Assembly (NCBI GenBank): GCA_030068525.1
Contig: JASJOS010000029.1
Coordinates: 1-49,129 of the forward strand
From: Xanthocytophaga flava
Lineage (GTDB): Bacteria > Bacteroidota > Bacteroidia > Cytophagales > 172606-1
Length of the DNA: 49,129 bases
Direction of reading: 5' to 3'
The notes under the pieces are model-generated. The model was not told where the DNA came from. It ran no database searches and was given only the letters and a program-made list of their open reading frames with translations. The position numbers and the translations under genes are program-made. Shown here in pieces: positions 8,094 through 18,313 of the stretch; within the stretch, counting starts at the first letter, position 1, and each line of letters begins with the position of its first letter.

Positions 8094-10469
8094 ATGAAAT
8101 CCATTTTACCATGCAACAGTGCCACTATTAGAAAAGAATCTTTTATTCACTCCAATATCTTTATAAATATCTCATGCATTCTTCTAATGTTTTTCGCCAT
8201 GAGTGTAACTGTATATAGTCAAAATACTGCTAGTATTACCGGAACAGTAAAAACATCAGATGGCAAAGCTGCTGAGTTTGTAAACATTAGCTTGCGCGGG
8301 ACAACAAAAGGGGCAACTGTAAATCAAGAAGGTAGATACACTTTAAAAAACATTGCTCCAGGCCAGTATGAGTTAATTGCCAGCTATACAGGACTCATAA
8401 CCCAGCAACGACAAATCACTCTATCTTCAGGTGAATCTCAAACCATTGATTTTGTGCTTGCAGAAAACGAACAACGACTCCAGGAGGTAGTAGTTACATT
8501 CAATAAGGTTACCAATAAGAACACAGATCAGGTAGCGCGTATGCCTATTACCAACCTTCAAAACCCTCAGGTATATAATGTGGTTGGTACAGAAATTATC
8601 CGGCAGCAAACAATTATTTCTCTACCCAATGCATTTACAAATGCCCCTGGCGTGACTCCTGTCTTGTATCCAAGTGGAGGAATCGGGGCTTTGTCAAGAG
8701 GTTTTGCTACAGACGTCAATGCCCGTAATGGCTTGCAGTCCACTACAGGACGTGCCAGTGCAGATATAGCCAATATTGAACGCATCGAGTTCATCAAAGG
8801 TCCTTCCGGAACGTTATTTGGCGCAGGTATATCTTCATTTGGAGGAGTAGTAAACCTGGTTACCAAGAAACCACTGGAAAACTTTCAGGGAAATGTAGAT
8901 CTGAGTATGGGTAGCTTTGCTTTAGGCCGGGTAACTGCAGACATAAATACTTCCTTAACTGAAAGTAAGAACTTGCTACTACGGGTAAACACTGCTCTAC
9001 AAAAACAGGACAGCTATAACGAACGAGGTTTTTATAATAGTGCATTATTTGCACCCAGCCTGTTTTACCGGGTGGATGATCGTTTTTCTATATTGTTTGA
9101 TGCAGAAATTTACTCAGCGAATTCTGTACGGCCAACGTATGTGCGTATATCACCAGGTTCAGGCATCCGTTCCTATGCAGATATTCCACTTGACTATAAA
9201 AAATCCCTGCTTGATAATGACCTGGATGCCAAAACCAATAGTAGCAAATTTTTTGTAGAAGGCAATTATCGTTTAAGTGACGCATGGACTTCCCGTACCA
9301 GTGTATCGTACATCAATGAGCTTACCGAACACAGTTATCAGGACTACCCAATCTGGATAAGTCGTGATAGCGTAACGATTGCTGTCTCTAAGTATGGCCC
9401 GGTAAGTAACACTTATACCAACATACAACAAAACTTTAATGGCAAATTCACCACAGGCAGTTTGAAACATACACTATTGATAGGAGGTAACATTACTCAG
9501 TATGCAGGCAGAGGTATGAGTGGTAGCACTGGGGTGATACGAAAACTAAATATTCATGACAACAACCCGAAAGTTGACCGATTAGTGGTTGACAGTGCTC
9601 TCACACCTGGTAAAGTTTTCAATTGGGGAGTATCTAATACTACAACCTATGGTATTTATGCATCTGAAGTGCTTAACATCAGTGATCGGTTGTATGCTAT
9701 GCTGAGTTTGCGTTGCGAATATATTAACGACAAATCAACTGGAATCTGGGCCGCTCCTTATACCCAAAGTTCCTTATCTCCTAAATTAGGTCTGGTGTAT
9801 CAACCCATCAAAGACCAGATATCCGTATTTGCCAACTATATGAATGGCTATCAGAACTCCCCTCCGATTACTCAGCCGGACGGTTCACGCTTGACTGTAA
9901 AACCTATATATGCTGTCCAATATGAAGGAGGCGTAAAGTTTGAGATACTGGATAAAAAACTCAACAGCACGGTGAGCTATTATTACATTGATATTGACAA
10001 TGCCATACGTTATAATCAGAGTTCATTTGCTTTTCAGGATGGTAAGCAGGTCAGCAAAGGGCTTGAGTGGGACTTGACAGCTAGTCCGGTTGAAGGTATG
10101 ACCGTACTGCTTGGGTATGGGTACAATGAGAATCGAATCATCAATACAGAAGGACTGGAAGGAAATAGTGCGTCTAACTCTCCTCAACATATTGGAAACT
10201 ACTGGGTAAACTATCACTTTCGGAGTGGAGTATTTCGGAACTTTGGAATAGGGGCAGGTGGAAACTATGTAGGCAAAGCCTATTTTGATGATACAAATAT
10301 GTTTTTACTGCCTGCATACCATATAGTAAATGCTTCTGTCTTTTTTGAAAATTCAAGATTCAGACTTGCCGTTAAACTTAATAATATAGCAGATCAGAAG
10401 AGTTGGGGATTCTGGGGTGCTCCTACTCCAACCCGCAACTTTGTATCTAGTTTCAGCATCAAATTCTGA
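8094..10469 (+). CDS. TonB-dependent siderophore-type receptor
   Basis: 791 residues, outer membrane. A long leader (hydrophobic core about 24-40, cut near VYSQ) is followed by a carboxypeptidase-regulatory-like beta domain (about 45-125; ITGTVKTSDGKAAEFVNISL), a TonB-box-like LQEVVVT, the plug (about 145-260; ALSRGFATDVNARNGL, IERIEFIKGPSGTLFGAG) and a 22-strand-type barrel ending in Phe (FVSSFSIKF). Plug and barrel resemble FhuA/FhuE-type receptors for ferric siderophores: the region SLPNAFTNAPGV and the strand LYAMLSLRCEY are typical. The truncated receptor and broken PepSY gene immediately downstream support an iron-uptake locus. The exact siderophore is unknown. The gene itself looks intact. 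Confidence 0.9.
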   Translation: MKSILPCNSATIRKESFIHSNIFINISCILLMFFAMSVTVYSQNTASITGTVKTSDGKAAEFVNISLRGTTKGATVNQEGRYTLKNIAPGQYELIASYTGLITQQRQITLSSGESQTIDFVLAENEQRLQEVVVTFNKVTNKNTDQVARMPITNLQNPQVYNVVGTEIIRQQTIISLPNAFTNAPGVTPVLYPSGGIGALSRGFATDVNARNGLQSTTGRASADIANIERIEFIKGPSGTLFGAGISSFGGVVNLVTKKPLENFQGNVDLSMGSFALGRVTADINTSLTESKNLLLRVNTALQKQDSYNERGFYNSALFAPSLFYRVDDRFSILFDAEIYSANSVRPTYVRISPGSGIRSYADIPLDYKKSLLDNDLDAKTNSSKFFVEGNYRLSDAWTSRTSVSYINELTEHSYQDYPIWISRDSVTIAVSKYGPVSNTYTNIQQNFNGKFTTGSLKHTLLIGGNITQYAGRGMSGSTGVIRKLNIHDNNPKVDRLVVDSALTPGKVFNWGVSNTTTYGIYASEVLNISDRLYAMLSLRCEYINDKSTGIWAAPYTQSSLSPKLGLVYQPIKDQISVFANYMNGYQNSPPITQPDGSRLTVKPIYAVQYEGGVKFEILDKKLNSTVSYYYIDIDNAIRYNQSSFAFQDGKQVSKGLEWDLTASPVEGMTVLLGYGYNENRIINTEGLEGNSASNSPQHIGNYWVNYHFRSGVFRNFGIGAGGNYVGKAYFDDTNMFLLPAYHIVNASVFFENSRFRLAVKLNNIADQKSWGFWGAPTPTRNFVSSFSIKF

Positions 10470-10536
10470 TGGATATATAATGGACTGATACATATCGAGG
10501 CCCATCTAATTTTCTCATAACTACTTATCTTAAATA

Positions 10537-10580
10537 GACTTAGCGACTATTGTGTTGTAAGTACCATAAGTCGCTTAGTC
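10537..10580 (+). terminator. Hairpin after the TonB receptor
   Basis: GACTTAGCGACT pairs with AGTCGCTTAGTC across a 20-base loop, with one mismatch. It lacks a good T-run, so it may be a terminator or another RNA structure. Confidence 0.4.
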
Positions 10581-10593
10581 TCCAAAATAAACC

Positions 10594-10780
10594 ATGAAGC
10601 AATTACTACCAAGATATTTTGGTAGTATCCTTATACTGATGATGACTACCTTGCCTGCTATAGCACAGCAGGCTGAACAACCAAGCCAATAAAACCTACT
10701 TTACCGGAGGATATAACTTTCAGTGCAACTTTCCGGGAACTCCCAGAAATTATCTGATGAGTGTAGCTTATACATTTTGA
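10594..10780 (+). pseudogene. Remnant of a second TonB-dependent receptor (both ends only)
   Basis: An ATG at 10594 opens a perfect signal peptide (LILMMTTLPAIAQQAEQPSQ) that stops after 32 codons. In another frame directly after it is KTYFTGGYNF and then NFPGTPRNYLMSVAYTF-stop, the typical last two strands and final Phe of a TonB-dependent receptor. The whole plug and almost the whole barrel are missing, so an internal deletion of about 2 kb joined the two ends. It stands between the intact receptor and the PepSY pseudogene, so this locus once had two receptors. Confidence 0.75.
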
Positions 10781-10829
10781 TCAAACTATTCAAAAACTAT
10801 TCAACGCCAGCTAATACGGGTATTCATCC

Positions 10830-12038
10830 ATGACTTTCAGAAAAACCATTAGAATTGTTCATCTCTGGCTGGGGTTGCTAACGGGAGCAGTGGTACTAGT
10901 TAGCATGATAGCAGCAGCTATTTTTGTCTGGGATAAGGAATTAACAGACTGGTATTACCATGATTATGTATTTGTTACCCCTCAGGCCACACCACCTCTC
11001 CCTCTTTCTCAACTAGTAGAGGCGGCCCGTCAGACAGTACCAGGCAAGCAATTGCGCTGGATTGATATCGACAGAGACCCTGCCCAGGCGTATGTATTTG
11101 TTTCTTATAAGGAGAATAGCTCACCTACAGGCTGGACAAATTGGGATGACTATATGTACTGGGATCAAATCTACATCGATCCCTATACAGGTAAACGTTT
11201 AGTTGTAGTAGATATGCTCTAACCCAATAGATCTTACCCGACGACTACATCAGAATTTATTGTTGCGATATGATGTGGGACACTATATTGTAGGATTTGC
11301 AACCTTATTTGTCATTATACTCTTGTTGACAGGACTTGTATTGTGGTGGCCGAAAACAAAGCTGCACTCAAACAACGTTTTACTGTTAAATGGAATGCCC
11401 GCTGGCGGCGGGTAAACTACGATCTGCACAATGTGGGAGACTTTTATCTCCATGTGCTTATTTTTTTATTAGCAGTTACAGGACTGGTCTGGACATTTAT
11501 CTGGTGGACCAATGGCATTTATCGGTTACTAGGCAATGATCCAGCTACTGTTTTTCCTAGTTATGATCTTCCAGTAGTAACCACAACTCTTGCACCAGCG
11601 CCCGTTGATAAGGTACTGGCCGACCTAAGGACTAAACGTCCAACCTGGCTTATGATTAATTTATCGTTGCCTGTTGTAGAAGTAGATTGAGCAGAGATTG
11701 CCAGTTACGTTGAGTTTAATGGTAATACAGGTTGGAATGAATTTGATCAGTATGCCTATCATCCTGTAACAGGTGAGTTGTTTCATCAGAGACGTCAGGA
11801 AGACAAAACACTCGGGGCTAAGTGGCGCAATTCCAATTATGCTATCCATACAGGAAGTATTTATGGCCTGCCAACTAAACTACTGGCAACATTGGCAGCT
11901 CTTTTTCTGGCTAGTCTTCCAGTAACAGGATTTCTGATCTGGAAGGGCCGTAATAAGAAAACCCGTTCATCAGAGAATAGTGTAACCCTTACAGGTTATA
12001 CTTCCAATAAGTATCCTTATAGAAAATCTTCCAGGTGA
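10830..12038 (+). pseudogene. PepSY-associated membrane protein, three lesions
   Basis: PepSY membrane proteins of this kind accompany siderophore receptors and are thought to act as inner-membrane ferric reductases. Read through, the product is about 400 residues: a first helix (WLGLLTGAVVLVSMIAAAIF), a periplasmic PepSY part, helices IVGFATLFVIILLLTGLVLW and VLIFLLAVTGLVWTFIWW, a second PepSY part and a last helix near LAALFLASLPVTGFLIW. The frame breaks at 11221 (an extra T makes TAA before NPIDLTRRLHQ), shifts back in an A-run near 11354 (one A lost), then meets a TGA at 11688-11690 (VVEVD-stop-AEIASYVEF). All three ORF pieces remain protein-like, so decay is recent. Its 3' end overlaps the convergent cheW by 22 bases. 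Confidence 0.85.
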
Positions 12039-12589
12039 GAAAGCAATAAATCCAGATCCGAAACAGTGCTTAGTTGAGTTGGAGAAAAAACTTTATCTGT
12101 ATCCAACAGTAAAATAAGCTCTTTTCCAACTTGACAAGTTCCTTTGATTGGAGTGGCATTCAAGTCAATTCCCAGATCTGGTAATGGTTTGATCTGATCT
12201 TCGGCTAAGTCAAATACCTCTACTACAGAATCAACAAGTACACCTATAGTATAATTTTGTTTAATTTTGTTATTGGCTGCCAGATAATGAACCGTTACAA
12301 CAGTAAGACAATTATTCTCTAAGCTATCGAAATCAGACTTCTTTATAGCAGGTTCATGTATAGCAGGTTTACCCATGACAGGGATTGCCAACTTTACATG
12401 CAAGTCAATTACAGATAAGGTAGCCCCATCCAGATGAATGATCCCTCGAATACAAGCAGGTGTGTGTGGAGTATAGGTAACTTTACCAATTTGAACAATT
12501 TTGTTAACTCTCAACACGTTAATAGCAAACATCTCTTCTCCCAATTTGAAAGACAAGTACGAAGAACTTGATGTAAATTCTGTTTTCAT
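12017..12589 (-). CDS. cheW: CheW-type chemotaxis adaptor
   Basis: 190 residues made of one CheW domain that couples receptors to the CheA kinase. Visible landmarks: YLSFKLGEEMFAINVLRVNK (11-30), the HTPACIRGIIHLDGATLSVIDL region (about 42-64), GVLVDSVVEVFDLAEDQI (about 126-143) and KGTCQVGKELILLLDTDKVF (near 157-176). A longer insert than usual (about 70-95, between the two barrels) carries the direct repeat PAIHEPAI. It is the third gene of the minus-strand set MCP, receiver, CheW, 100 bases from the receiver stop. No CheA is in the window, so it must work with a kinase encoded elsewhere. The 3' end runs convergently into the PepSY pseudogene. Confidence 0.92.
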   Translation of the reverse strand: MKTEFTSSSSYLSFKLGEEMFAINVLRVNKIVQIGKVTYTPHTPACIRGIIHLDGATLSVIDLHVKLAIPVMGKPAIHEPAIKKSDFDSLENNCLTVVTVHYLAANNKIKQNYTIGVLVDSVVEVFDLAEDQIKPLPDLGIDLNATPIKGTCQVGKELILLLDTDKVFSPTQLSTVSDLDLLLSHLEDFL

Positions 12590-12689
12590 AGACTAAATTG
12601 TTTTTTCACACGTGAACTTGTTAAAGAAGTAACAAACAGATATAATAAACAGGTATGTATATCTTTTATCGCTTTGTTATCGGTCAAGT

Positions 12690-13052
12690 TCAGCATCTGA
12701 CAATTTTTTTTACACTGGCAAGTAAGGTTTCAACCTGAAAAGGCTTTTGGATAAATACCGTAACGCCTGCCTCGATGGCAGGCCGGTCTTGATTCGACTT
12801 GGTTGAGAGCATAATTACCGGTATATATCTGTAGATGGCGTGTGCTCGGATGACTTTAACCAGCTCAATTCCATCCATATTAGGCATATTCAGATCAGTA
12901 ATAATTAAATCAAAGCATCGCCCATCCAGATACGTTTGCGCATCTACTCCGTCTTCAGCACTCATAACCAGACATCCTGCTTTTGTGAGTAGTTTGTCAA
13001 GTAAGTTGCGTGAGATTTCAAAATCATCTACTATCAGTATGTTCTTTTTCAT
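12690..13052 (-). CDS. Single-domain response regulator, CheY-like
   Basis: 120 residues, one receiver domain and nothing else. The acidic pocket D9-D10, the phospho-acceptor D53 (FDLIITDLNMPNMDG), the switch Ser at 83 (VIMLSTKS) and the conserved Lys near 103 (FIQKPFQ) are all present, so it should accept phosphate. It lies between an MCP and a CheW, on the same strand, and so is likely a CheY-type output of that receptor or a phosphate sink. A close relative survives intact at 45.5 kb and a dead one just after it; SAEDGVDAQTYLDGRCFDLI is almost shared with the dead copy. Confidence 0.93.
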   Translation of the reverse strand: MKKNILIVDDFEISRNLLDKLLTKAGCLVMSAEDGVDAQTYLDGRCFDLIITDLNMPNMDGIELVKVIRAHAIYRYIPVIMLSTKSNQDRPAIEAGVTVFIQKPFQVETLLASVKKIVRC

Positions 13053-13369
13053 TTTAAGAAAGGTGGTTTACTTGTTTATCAGTTTTTTTATTGTAAAAAG
13101 CATTCGGTTTCGTCTATAGCCCTCATAACCTTATTTGGCTATCTTATACTGTTACCTTCTATCGTTCTGCATGTAAGAGATAACTTATCCACACATGCCT
13201 AACCATTGTATTTTCAACTAAATTTATTTTTAAGTATAATCAATACATAAATTTACATAGGCAAGTATTTATCCCTGAATCAGAACAGATAGAAGAGTAT
13301 GCGGCCTGATTTGTGTGTTCTGTCTTAGGTTCTTGCCCTAACTGGTACTAGTATTTTCACTAATACGTA
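13053..13369. other. Spacer between the receiver gene and the MCP
   Basis: 317 AT-rich bases, no coding frame. Presumably holds the 5' leader of the receiver gene; I see no convincing terminator. Confidence 0.4.
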
Positions 13370-15142
13370 CTAGTATTTACAATAGTCTTTGTCAAGAGAA
13401 TCTTCTTTGAGCGAAAGTTTGACACCTTGTCTGCTAGGTTTTGGGGCAACGACAGAGAGCCCAACAGAGTTACTACTAGTAGCTATACTGTTTTTTGTGA
13501 GTTTTTTTTCAGGTTGGGAAAAAGTATGTTCAATTCTAAAAAACATCATGGCTTGTTTGAGTTGCTGAGCCTGTAAGGAAAGTTCTTCTGCGCTACTGGC
13601 CATCTGTTCGGATGAAGCTGCATTCTGTTGTATTACCTGATTGAGTTGTTCGATCGCCTGACTAATCTGTCCTGTTGCCGAACTCTGCTCCTGACTGGAT
13701 GCCGATATTTCCTGCACCAGCAAAGAGGTTTTTTGAATACTGGGTACAAGTAGTTCCAATATCTTTCCTGACTTTTCAGTTGTGGTTACACTTGAACGCG
13801 AAATTCCATCAATCTCAGTGGCTGCCAGTTGACTGCGTTCGGCCAGTTTGCGGACTTCGGCTGCAACAACGGCAAATCCCTTTCCATGTTCACCCGCTCG
13901 TGCAGCTTCCACCGCCGCATTCAAGGCCAGCAGGTTGGTTTGACGGGCTATATCCCCTACGATACCAATCTTTGATGCAATATTTTTCATCGAGAAAACC
14001 GTATTATTTACAGATTGATTGCCTTCCTCTATTTGGTTGACAGCTGTTAAGGCAATCTTTTTTGTCTGCTGCGCATTATCTGTATTCTGATCGATATTCG
14101 AACACATTTGTTCAATAGAAGTGGATACTTCTTCAATGGAAGCAGCCTGTTCGCTTGCACCCTGGGATACTTGTTGAGCAGCTATGCTCATCTGTAAGCT
14201 GGCAGCTGCAATTGTATCTGCACCCTGCACGATACTTGCCATCATTTCCTGCAGGCGGATAACCATTTCACCCAGCGCTGTGTCAAGCTCACCTTCTATT
14301 GTATGATTGTGCGTTATGGTCAAATCTCCAGCCGAAACCCGTTTGGCCAGATCTACACTATTTTTCAGTTTTGCAATCATATATTTTATCTGATCCAGTA
14401 AAGTGCCTATTTCATCATCACTATAATCTTCTACTGTTATGGAGAAATTACCGGATGCCAAATGCGTAATGGCAACATATGCCTGTGTAAGAGATCTTTG
14501 CAATGAGGATATAATCCAGTAAATAATACCACAAGCTACTACTACACTGATTCCAATCATAACAAGCATATCTCTTTGGCCTTGTGTATATAGAGCTGCC
14601 GTTTCCTGGCTGGCATTAACCAATGCAGCTTCATTACGGTTCACTATTTTGTTCATAATGTCTGTAGCCTGATCGGAAACACGCCTGGTGACGGTTGAAG
14701 ATAACTTATAGGCTGCCTGATTGCTTGAATCTGTATTCACAATATAAGCCAGATGTTTCACTCTGGAATAAAGCCGGATATAGTCTTTCCATACAAGCTG
14801 GAACTGCTCAAGCAATTCTTTATCTTGCGGACTGGACAGATTCTGCAATTCTTCAATCCGTTTATTCATTTGAGGTGTTCGGGTATCTATGTCCTCAAGA
14901 CACTCTTCCATTTGTTCTTGGTCCCTGTTAATGATCAAATCCTTTTCCCGCTTGGTAATAAACTGTATATCTTCAGCAACCTTGGCAGAAAGGCTGATTA
15001 ATCTGGCATTGACATGAACAATGTTGTCAACACGGGTATTAAGTGTGTTCAGATTGCTGTTACCAAGAAAGAAAATGATAGCTGACAGAAAAAGAAGAAA
15101 TGTAAAAGCAAGTATGAGTTTAATTTTAATTGTAAAGCGCAT
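13370..15142 (-). CDS. Methyl-accepting chemotaxis protein
   Basis: 590 residues. TM1 8-27; a periplasmic four-helix-bundle-type sensor domain (about 28-192); TM2 about 193-213; HAMP about 214-267 (PIXX-like linker absent but [19 protein letters not shown] is typical); then the coiled-coil signalling hairpin. The tip, near 395-432, has the highly conserved [20 protein letters not shown] followed by [20 protein letters not shown], the CheA/CheW contact site. It therefore senses a periplasmic signal and drives CheA. Glutamate/glutamine pairs flanking the tip could be methylation sites, though no CheR is nearby. The tail (540-590) has no NWETF-like pentapeptide. The 28-bp palindrome at 15180 lies 38 bases upstream. 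Confidence 0.95.
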   Translation of the reverse strand: MRFTIKIKLILAFTFLLFLSAIIFFLGNSNLNTLNTRVDNIVHVNARLISLSAKVAEDIQFITKREKDLIINRDQEQMEECLEDIDTRTPQMNKRIEELQNLSSPQDKELLEQFQLVWKDYIRLYSRVKHLAYIVNTDSSNQAAYKLSSTVTRRVSDQATDIMNKIVNRNEAALVNASQETAALYTQGQRDMLVMIGISVVVACGIIYWIISSLQRSLTQAYVAITHLASGNFSITVEDYSDDEIGTLLDQIKYMIAKLKNSVDLAKRVSAGDLTITHNHTIEGELDTALGEMVIRLQEMMASIVQGADTIAAASLQMSIAAQQVSQGASEQAASIEEVSTSIEQMCSNIDQNTDNAQQTKKIALTAVNQIEEGNQSVNNTVFSMKNIASKIGIVGDIARQTNLLALNAAVEAARAGEHGKGFAVVAAEVRKLAERSQLAATEIDGISRSSVTTTEKSGKILELLVPSIQKTSLLVQEISASSQEQSSATGQISQAIEQLNQVIQQNAASSEQMASSAEELSLQAQQLKQAMMFFRIEHTFSQPEKKLTKNSIATSSNSVGLSVVAPKPSRQGVKLSLKEDSLDKDYCKY

Positions 15143-15179
15143 GGGCTAAGTTATATAGGGTGAACAATCAGACTTGTAG

Positions 15180-15207
15180 TTGAGTAATCAATTGATTGAT
15201 TACTCAA
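15180..15207. promoter_or_regulatory. 28-bp palindrome upstream of the MCP
   Basis: TTGAGTAATCA and its exact reverse complement TGATTACTCAA flank six bases. It stands 38-65 bases before the MCP start, a position that fits an operator. Confidence 0.5.
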
Positions 15208-15479
15208 AAATGTAGTAAGCCATAAGACTAGTGCTGTCAATGTTTGTTGGTGCCAGCAACCATATAGAATGAAGGTATATTCCTGTTTTGACCTTGTGCT
15301 CTACCCTGCTATCCAAAACAGGATCCTGACTGATGCAATCGTGTCAATTTAGAAACTATACATTCTTGTATAGGCGACAAAATTCTTCCTGGAAGATTAC
15401 AATTATGACAACTCAAGAGCTTAGACTCACTTACTACAAAGCTTTTAATTTATAGGGCTGCAAAGCAGTTTAGGTAAGC

Positions 15480-15503
15480 CTAACGAATCAGTTGATTCGT
15501 TAG
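15480..15503. repeat. 24-bp palindrome
   Basis: CTAACGAATCA and TGATTCGTTAG separated by GT. Perfect; partly alike to the palindrome at 15180 (shared ATCA/TGAT inner arms). Function unknown. Confidence 0.7.
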
Positions 15504-16062
15504 TGGCATAAGGACCTATAGCAGGTCTGTTTGTAGAATGGTTTGTCCCAATTTGGGATGGTTGACAAAGTAAAGCAGATCTGAGTAAAAGATCACAAAA
15601 CTGCATAGAGACAAAAAGAGCGACAAGTTGCTTTTTTTCGTTTGCAGGGATAAGCAAAAAGAAGTACATATCAAAAATGAGCAGTAATCCAGGCATCAAT
15701 CTGTTGAGTATCAAACAAGACTGGAAGAGTAAAATAAATTCCCATGTTATATTCATCCCATTACTGTCTGCAGATTACCTGAAATATATAATCTGGTTGC
15801 AGGCAAGTCGGAATTTGATAGATGTATTTGCGTATATCTTTTTATCCTCTTTTTTGTCTAAAATGGCATGCAAATAATTGAAAATTTTACCATTCGATTA
15901 CAGATTTTACCTTTGCATTCATTCAACAGGTATGTGTATCTAACCCTAAATTGAATGTATACTAAATAGCAGCATAAAGTTTACCCTACATTTTGGCAGT
16001 CTGGCTATACCTGTTACACTCCATACAGTTGCAAAAAGTAATCTTTTGAACATTGATTCGTC

Positions 16063-16104
16063 GATCATCGCTTACTATTCACTGATCATCGATTACTATT
16101 CACT
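16063..16104. repeat. 21-bp tandem duplication
   Basis: Two copies of GATCATCGMTTACTATTCACT differing at one base. Noncoding. Confidence 0.8.
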
Positions 16105-16237
16105 AGTAGGGAGCGGGGTTTATTTCGTATCTTCATTTCCTTTAAAAAGGGTAAAAAACACATTATTGTACCTTTCTGACTAATCTTTTATACCTGCAAT
16201 CACACGGGCTATTTATTGAGTCAGCATATAATCGCAT

Positions 16238-16645
16238 TTATTGTCCATGTTTTACAAATAAAGTTGTTAATAGTTGCCTTGTCATCGGTTTGTGTAAGAA
16301 CTGTCGAACTCTTGGAAAAGTACTTACTTTCTCTGTGTCAAGAAAATGTATCGAGCTGCTTAATATATAAAGTATACAATTATTATTCAGCAAAGAAGGG
16401 TTTTCGGATAAAATGGAAAGAAAATCAAAGCCATTTTTATCAGGCATTTCCAGATCCAAAAACATAACCTGGGGTTGCTCAGCCAAAGAGCAAGTGGAAA
16501 GAAATCTAATGGCTGCATCAACAGAATTATACACTATTACCGTAGTTACCAATCCAGAATGATGCAGCAATTTTTGGGCTATAATTGCATCTACCTCGTT
16601 GTCATCTACAACCAGAACAGTTTGAATTTTTTCGAAAATCTTCAT
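16238..16645 (-). CDS. Single-domain response regulator
   Basis: 135 residues, receiver domain only. D14-D15, phospho-acceptor D64 (QVMFLDLEMPDKNGFDF), the switch residue near S96 (LYILSSS) and K119 (FLHKPMT) are in place. It is a clear paralogue of the receiver at 20482: both share FLDL.MP, NPSLLN.NCILY and the run FPRVR..L.KPMT, and both differ from the shorter CheY-like proteins at 12690 and 45542. It has no partner on its strand closer than the MCP 1.1 kb downstream, so its kinase cannot be assigned. Confidence 0.9.
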   Translation of the reverse strand: MKIFEKIQTVLVVDDNEVDAIIAQKLLHHSGLVTTVIVYNSVDAAIRFLSTCSLAEQPQVMFLDLEMPDKNGFDFLSILSENPSLLNNNCILYILSSSIHFLDTEKVSTFPRVRQFLHKPMTRQLLTTLFVKHGQ

Positions 16646-17893
16646 ATCATTTATTTTACAAGCTTGAATTATTAATAAAAACAGATGAATATTCTCATCT
16701 ATCTGAACTTTTTATAGTCAGAGTTAAGATGAATAACTATTTTTTTGGCAATACATAGTACCTTCATATTATAGATAGTTACAGTGGGTAGTTCCTATGA
16801 ATAGCTTCTACAGATTGTTCTTTTCTGAATTGACTAAAGCAGTTGTATTGTATAGAACAGATAAGAAACAGGTAACGGCCATGTAAATGAACGACCATGT
16901 AAATGGTCGAAATACCCATGCTTGCAGTAATAAATCACTGCATTTTCGATTTACTTTTGTGGTGATTTCTCAGAGTTAGAAATGAAGGGTATGCAAATTG
17001 ATTGCCAGTAAGTTATTTCCTCCAAGATATCTCCTGGAGTAGTCTTTTTTTCCCATACACATTTACTCACCAGGCCTTTACTTATATAGAAGAAAACAAT
17101 TATTCTTTACTCAACGAAATAGAAGTGAAAGCAGGGAATTTGTTTAGCGGGCATTCAGCTTACTTAACTAGTGTAATTTCCAATTATTTCTTCTAGTCAA
17201 TACGTTTGTGGGTTGCCAAAGACTGACCCATTTAACGACTGACCAGTTTCAGGCTATCATAGATTTCCCACTTATCCGGGTTAGACCATTTCAGAATCTT
17301 AAAAGAATATGTTCTCCTCTGACCAGCCCGAAAATTTAAGTAAAGGTAGAACAGCAATCTGAAAAAGAGCAGATAGATAATTAGACAAAAAAGAAGACTT
17401 ATTAAGTTTATCAACTTCCTATTTGAACATAGATATGTCCAATGTCTCACTTGCAAGGTTTCTGATCGCTTGCAGAGTGTTCATATCTAAATTCATATCT
17501 AAAACTTCTGATCAAGATTCACTCAGTTTATATCCGTCCTGTAAGGAAAAAAGTGTGACAGATAATTTTTTGAGACGTGTTCGGCCAAGCCAAACAAACT
17601 CAATACAAACTCAATGTCTCTGCATTTGTCTAGTTAATTAGAGATTGAAATGTAAAGAAGTTTTTTTTGCTTTGCGGCCTGCAGTTTTCCTACCAAAATG
17701 CCGTAAAGTCCATGCAAATTTCCCATAAAGGAAATTTGCTTAGACAAAGCACTATGTATCTGCTTTCTGACCTCAACACTATCACACAGCATTTGTCTTA
17801 TCAAATCTGGTTGTTTTTGTGTTTTGACAGCACCTGTTCATAAAAATCTGCAAGTTCAAAATCTATAATCGATGAATCTAAAATTTTAAAAAG
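16646..17893. other. 1.25-kb spacer with several hairpins
   Basis: No convincing gene. Contains CGACCAT-GTAA-ATGGTCG at 16892-16909, GCAAATTTCC-N6-GGAAATTTGC at 17714-17739, tandem duplications near 16879 (16 bp), 17480 (12 bp) and 17594 (11 bp), and a GACA-N8-GACT box at 17394. A 74-codon minus frame at 17232-17456 has one hydrophobic stretch but nothing else to support it. Confidence 0.5.
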
Positions 17894-18199
17894 ATGGTAT
17901 ACCGCAACCAAAGATTAACTCTGCAGACGATTTTGCAAGAAATAGAACAACAAGAAATAGAACAAATTGAAAGCGGAATAATTGATTTAACTATGGTTTT
18001 GTCACTTATTGACCAAGCTCGGACAGTTATCGAAACAGCGGGTAGTTCTTCCACAAAAGAAAGAGTTATCTTACACCTTATACAATCAAAAGAGAATATA
18101 GTCAAATACAATGAAGGCAGAGCGGACAAAGAGATGGATTTTATTGATATGACTAATGCTGTGTATGTAACAATAGAAGCATTTTTATATTTTCTCTAA
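17894..18199 (+). CDS. Small protein of unknown function
   Basis: 101 residues from an ATG at 17894. It is acidic and predicted mainly helical, with TILQEIEQQEIEQIESGI near the N-terminus and ending in VYVTIEAFLYFL. The QEIEQ/QEIEQ doubling comes from a 15-bp tandem duplication inside the gene. No known motif, no signal peptide. Codon use and composition are protein-like and the frame is free of stops throughout, so I think it real. Nothing close by on the same strand suggests a role; it is followed by the hairpin element at 18314. Confidence 0.5.
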   Translation: MVYRNQRLTLQTILQEIEQQEIEQIESGIIDLTMVLSLIDQARTVIETAGSSSTKERVILHLIQSKENIVKYNEGRADKEMDFIDMTNAVYVTIEAFLYFL

Positions 18200-18313
18200 C
18201 CATAGGTTAATTAACTACCAAAGGTTGTAACCGCTGTATTTGTTTCTAGTATTGATCAGAGAAGCCACTAATTTACTCCCAGTTCACGAGCCTGATTTAC
18301 AAGCCTTCTTATA

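Larger units (their letters stand above)
15143..16237. other. Long spacer with two palindromes and a 21-bp tandem repeat
   Basis: Nearly 1.1 kb without a convincing gene. It holds the palindromes at 15180 and 15480, a partial GACA-N8-GATA box on the minus strand near 15843-15858, and the duplication at 16063. A 103-codon open frame at 15445-15756 has no protein-like features and I do not call it. Confidence 0.5.

Noticed and set aside
15445-15756. 103-codon minus-strand frame
   Set aside because: No family signal, spans a palindrome, and ends in low-information sequence; probably chance.
17232-17456. 74-codon minus-strand frame with a hydrophobic segment
   Set aside because: Only one hydrophobic run and no start context or neighbours to support it.
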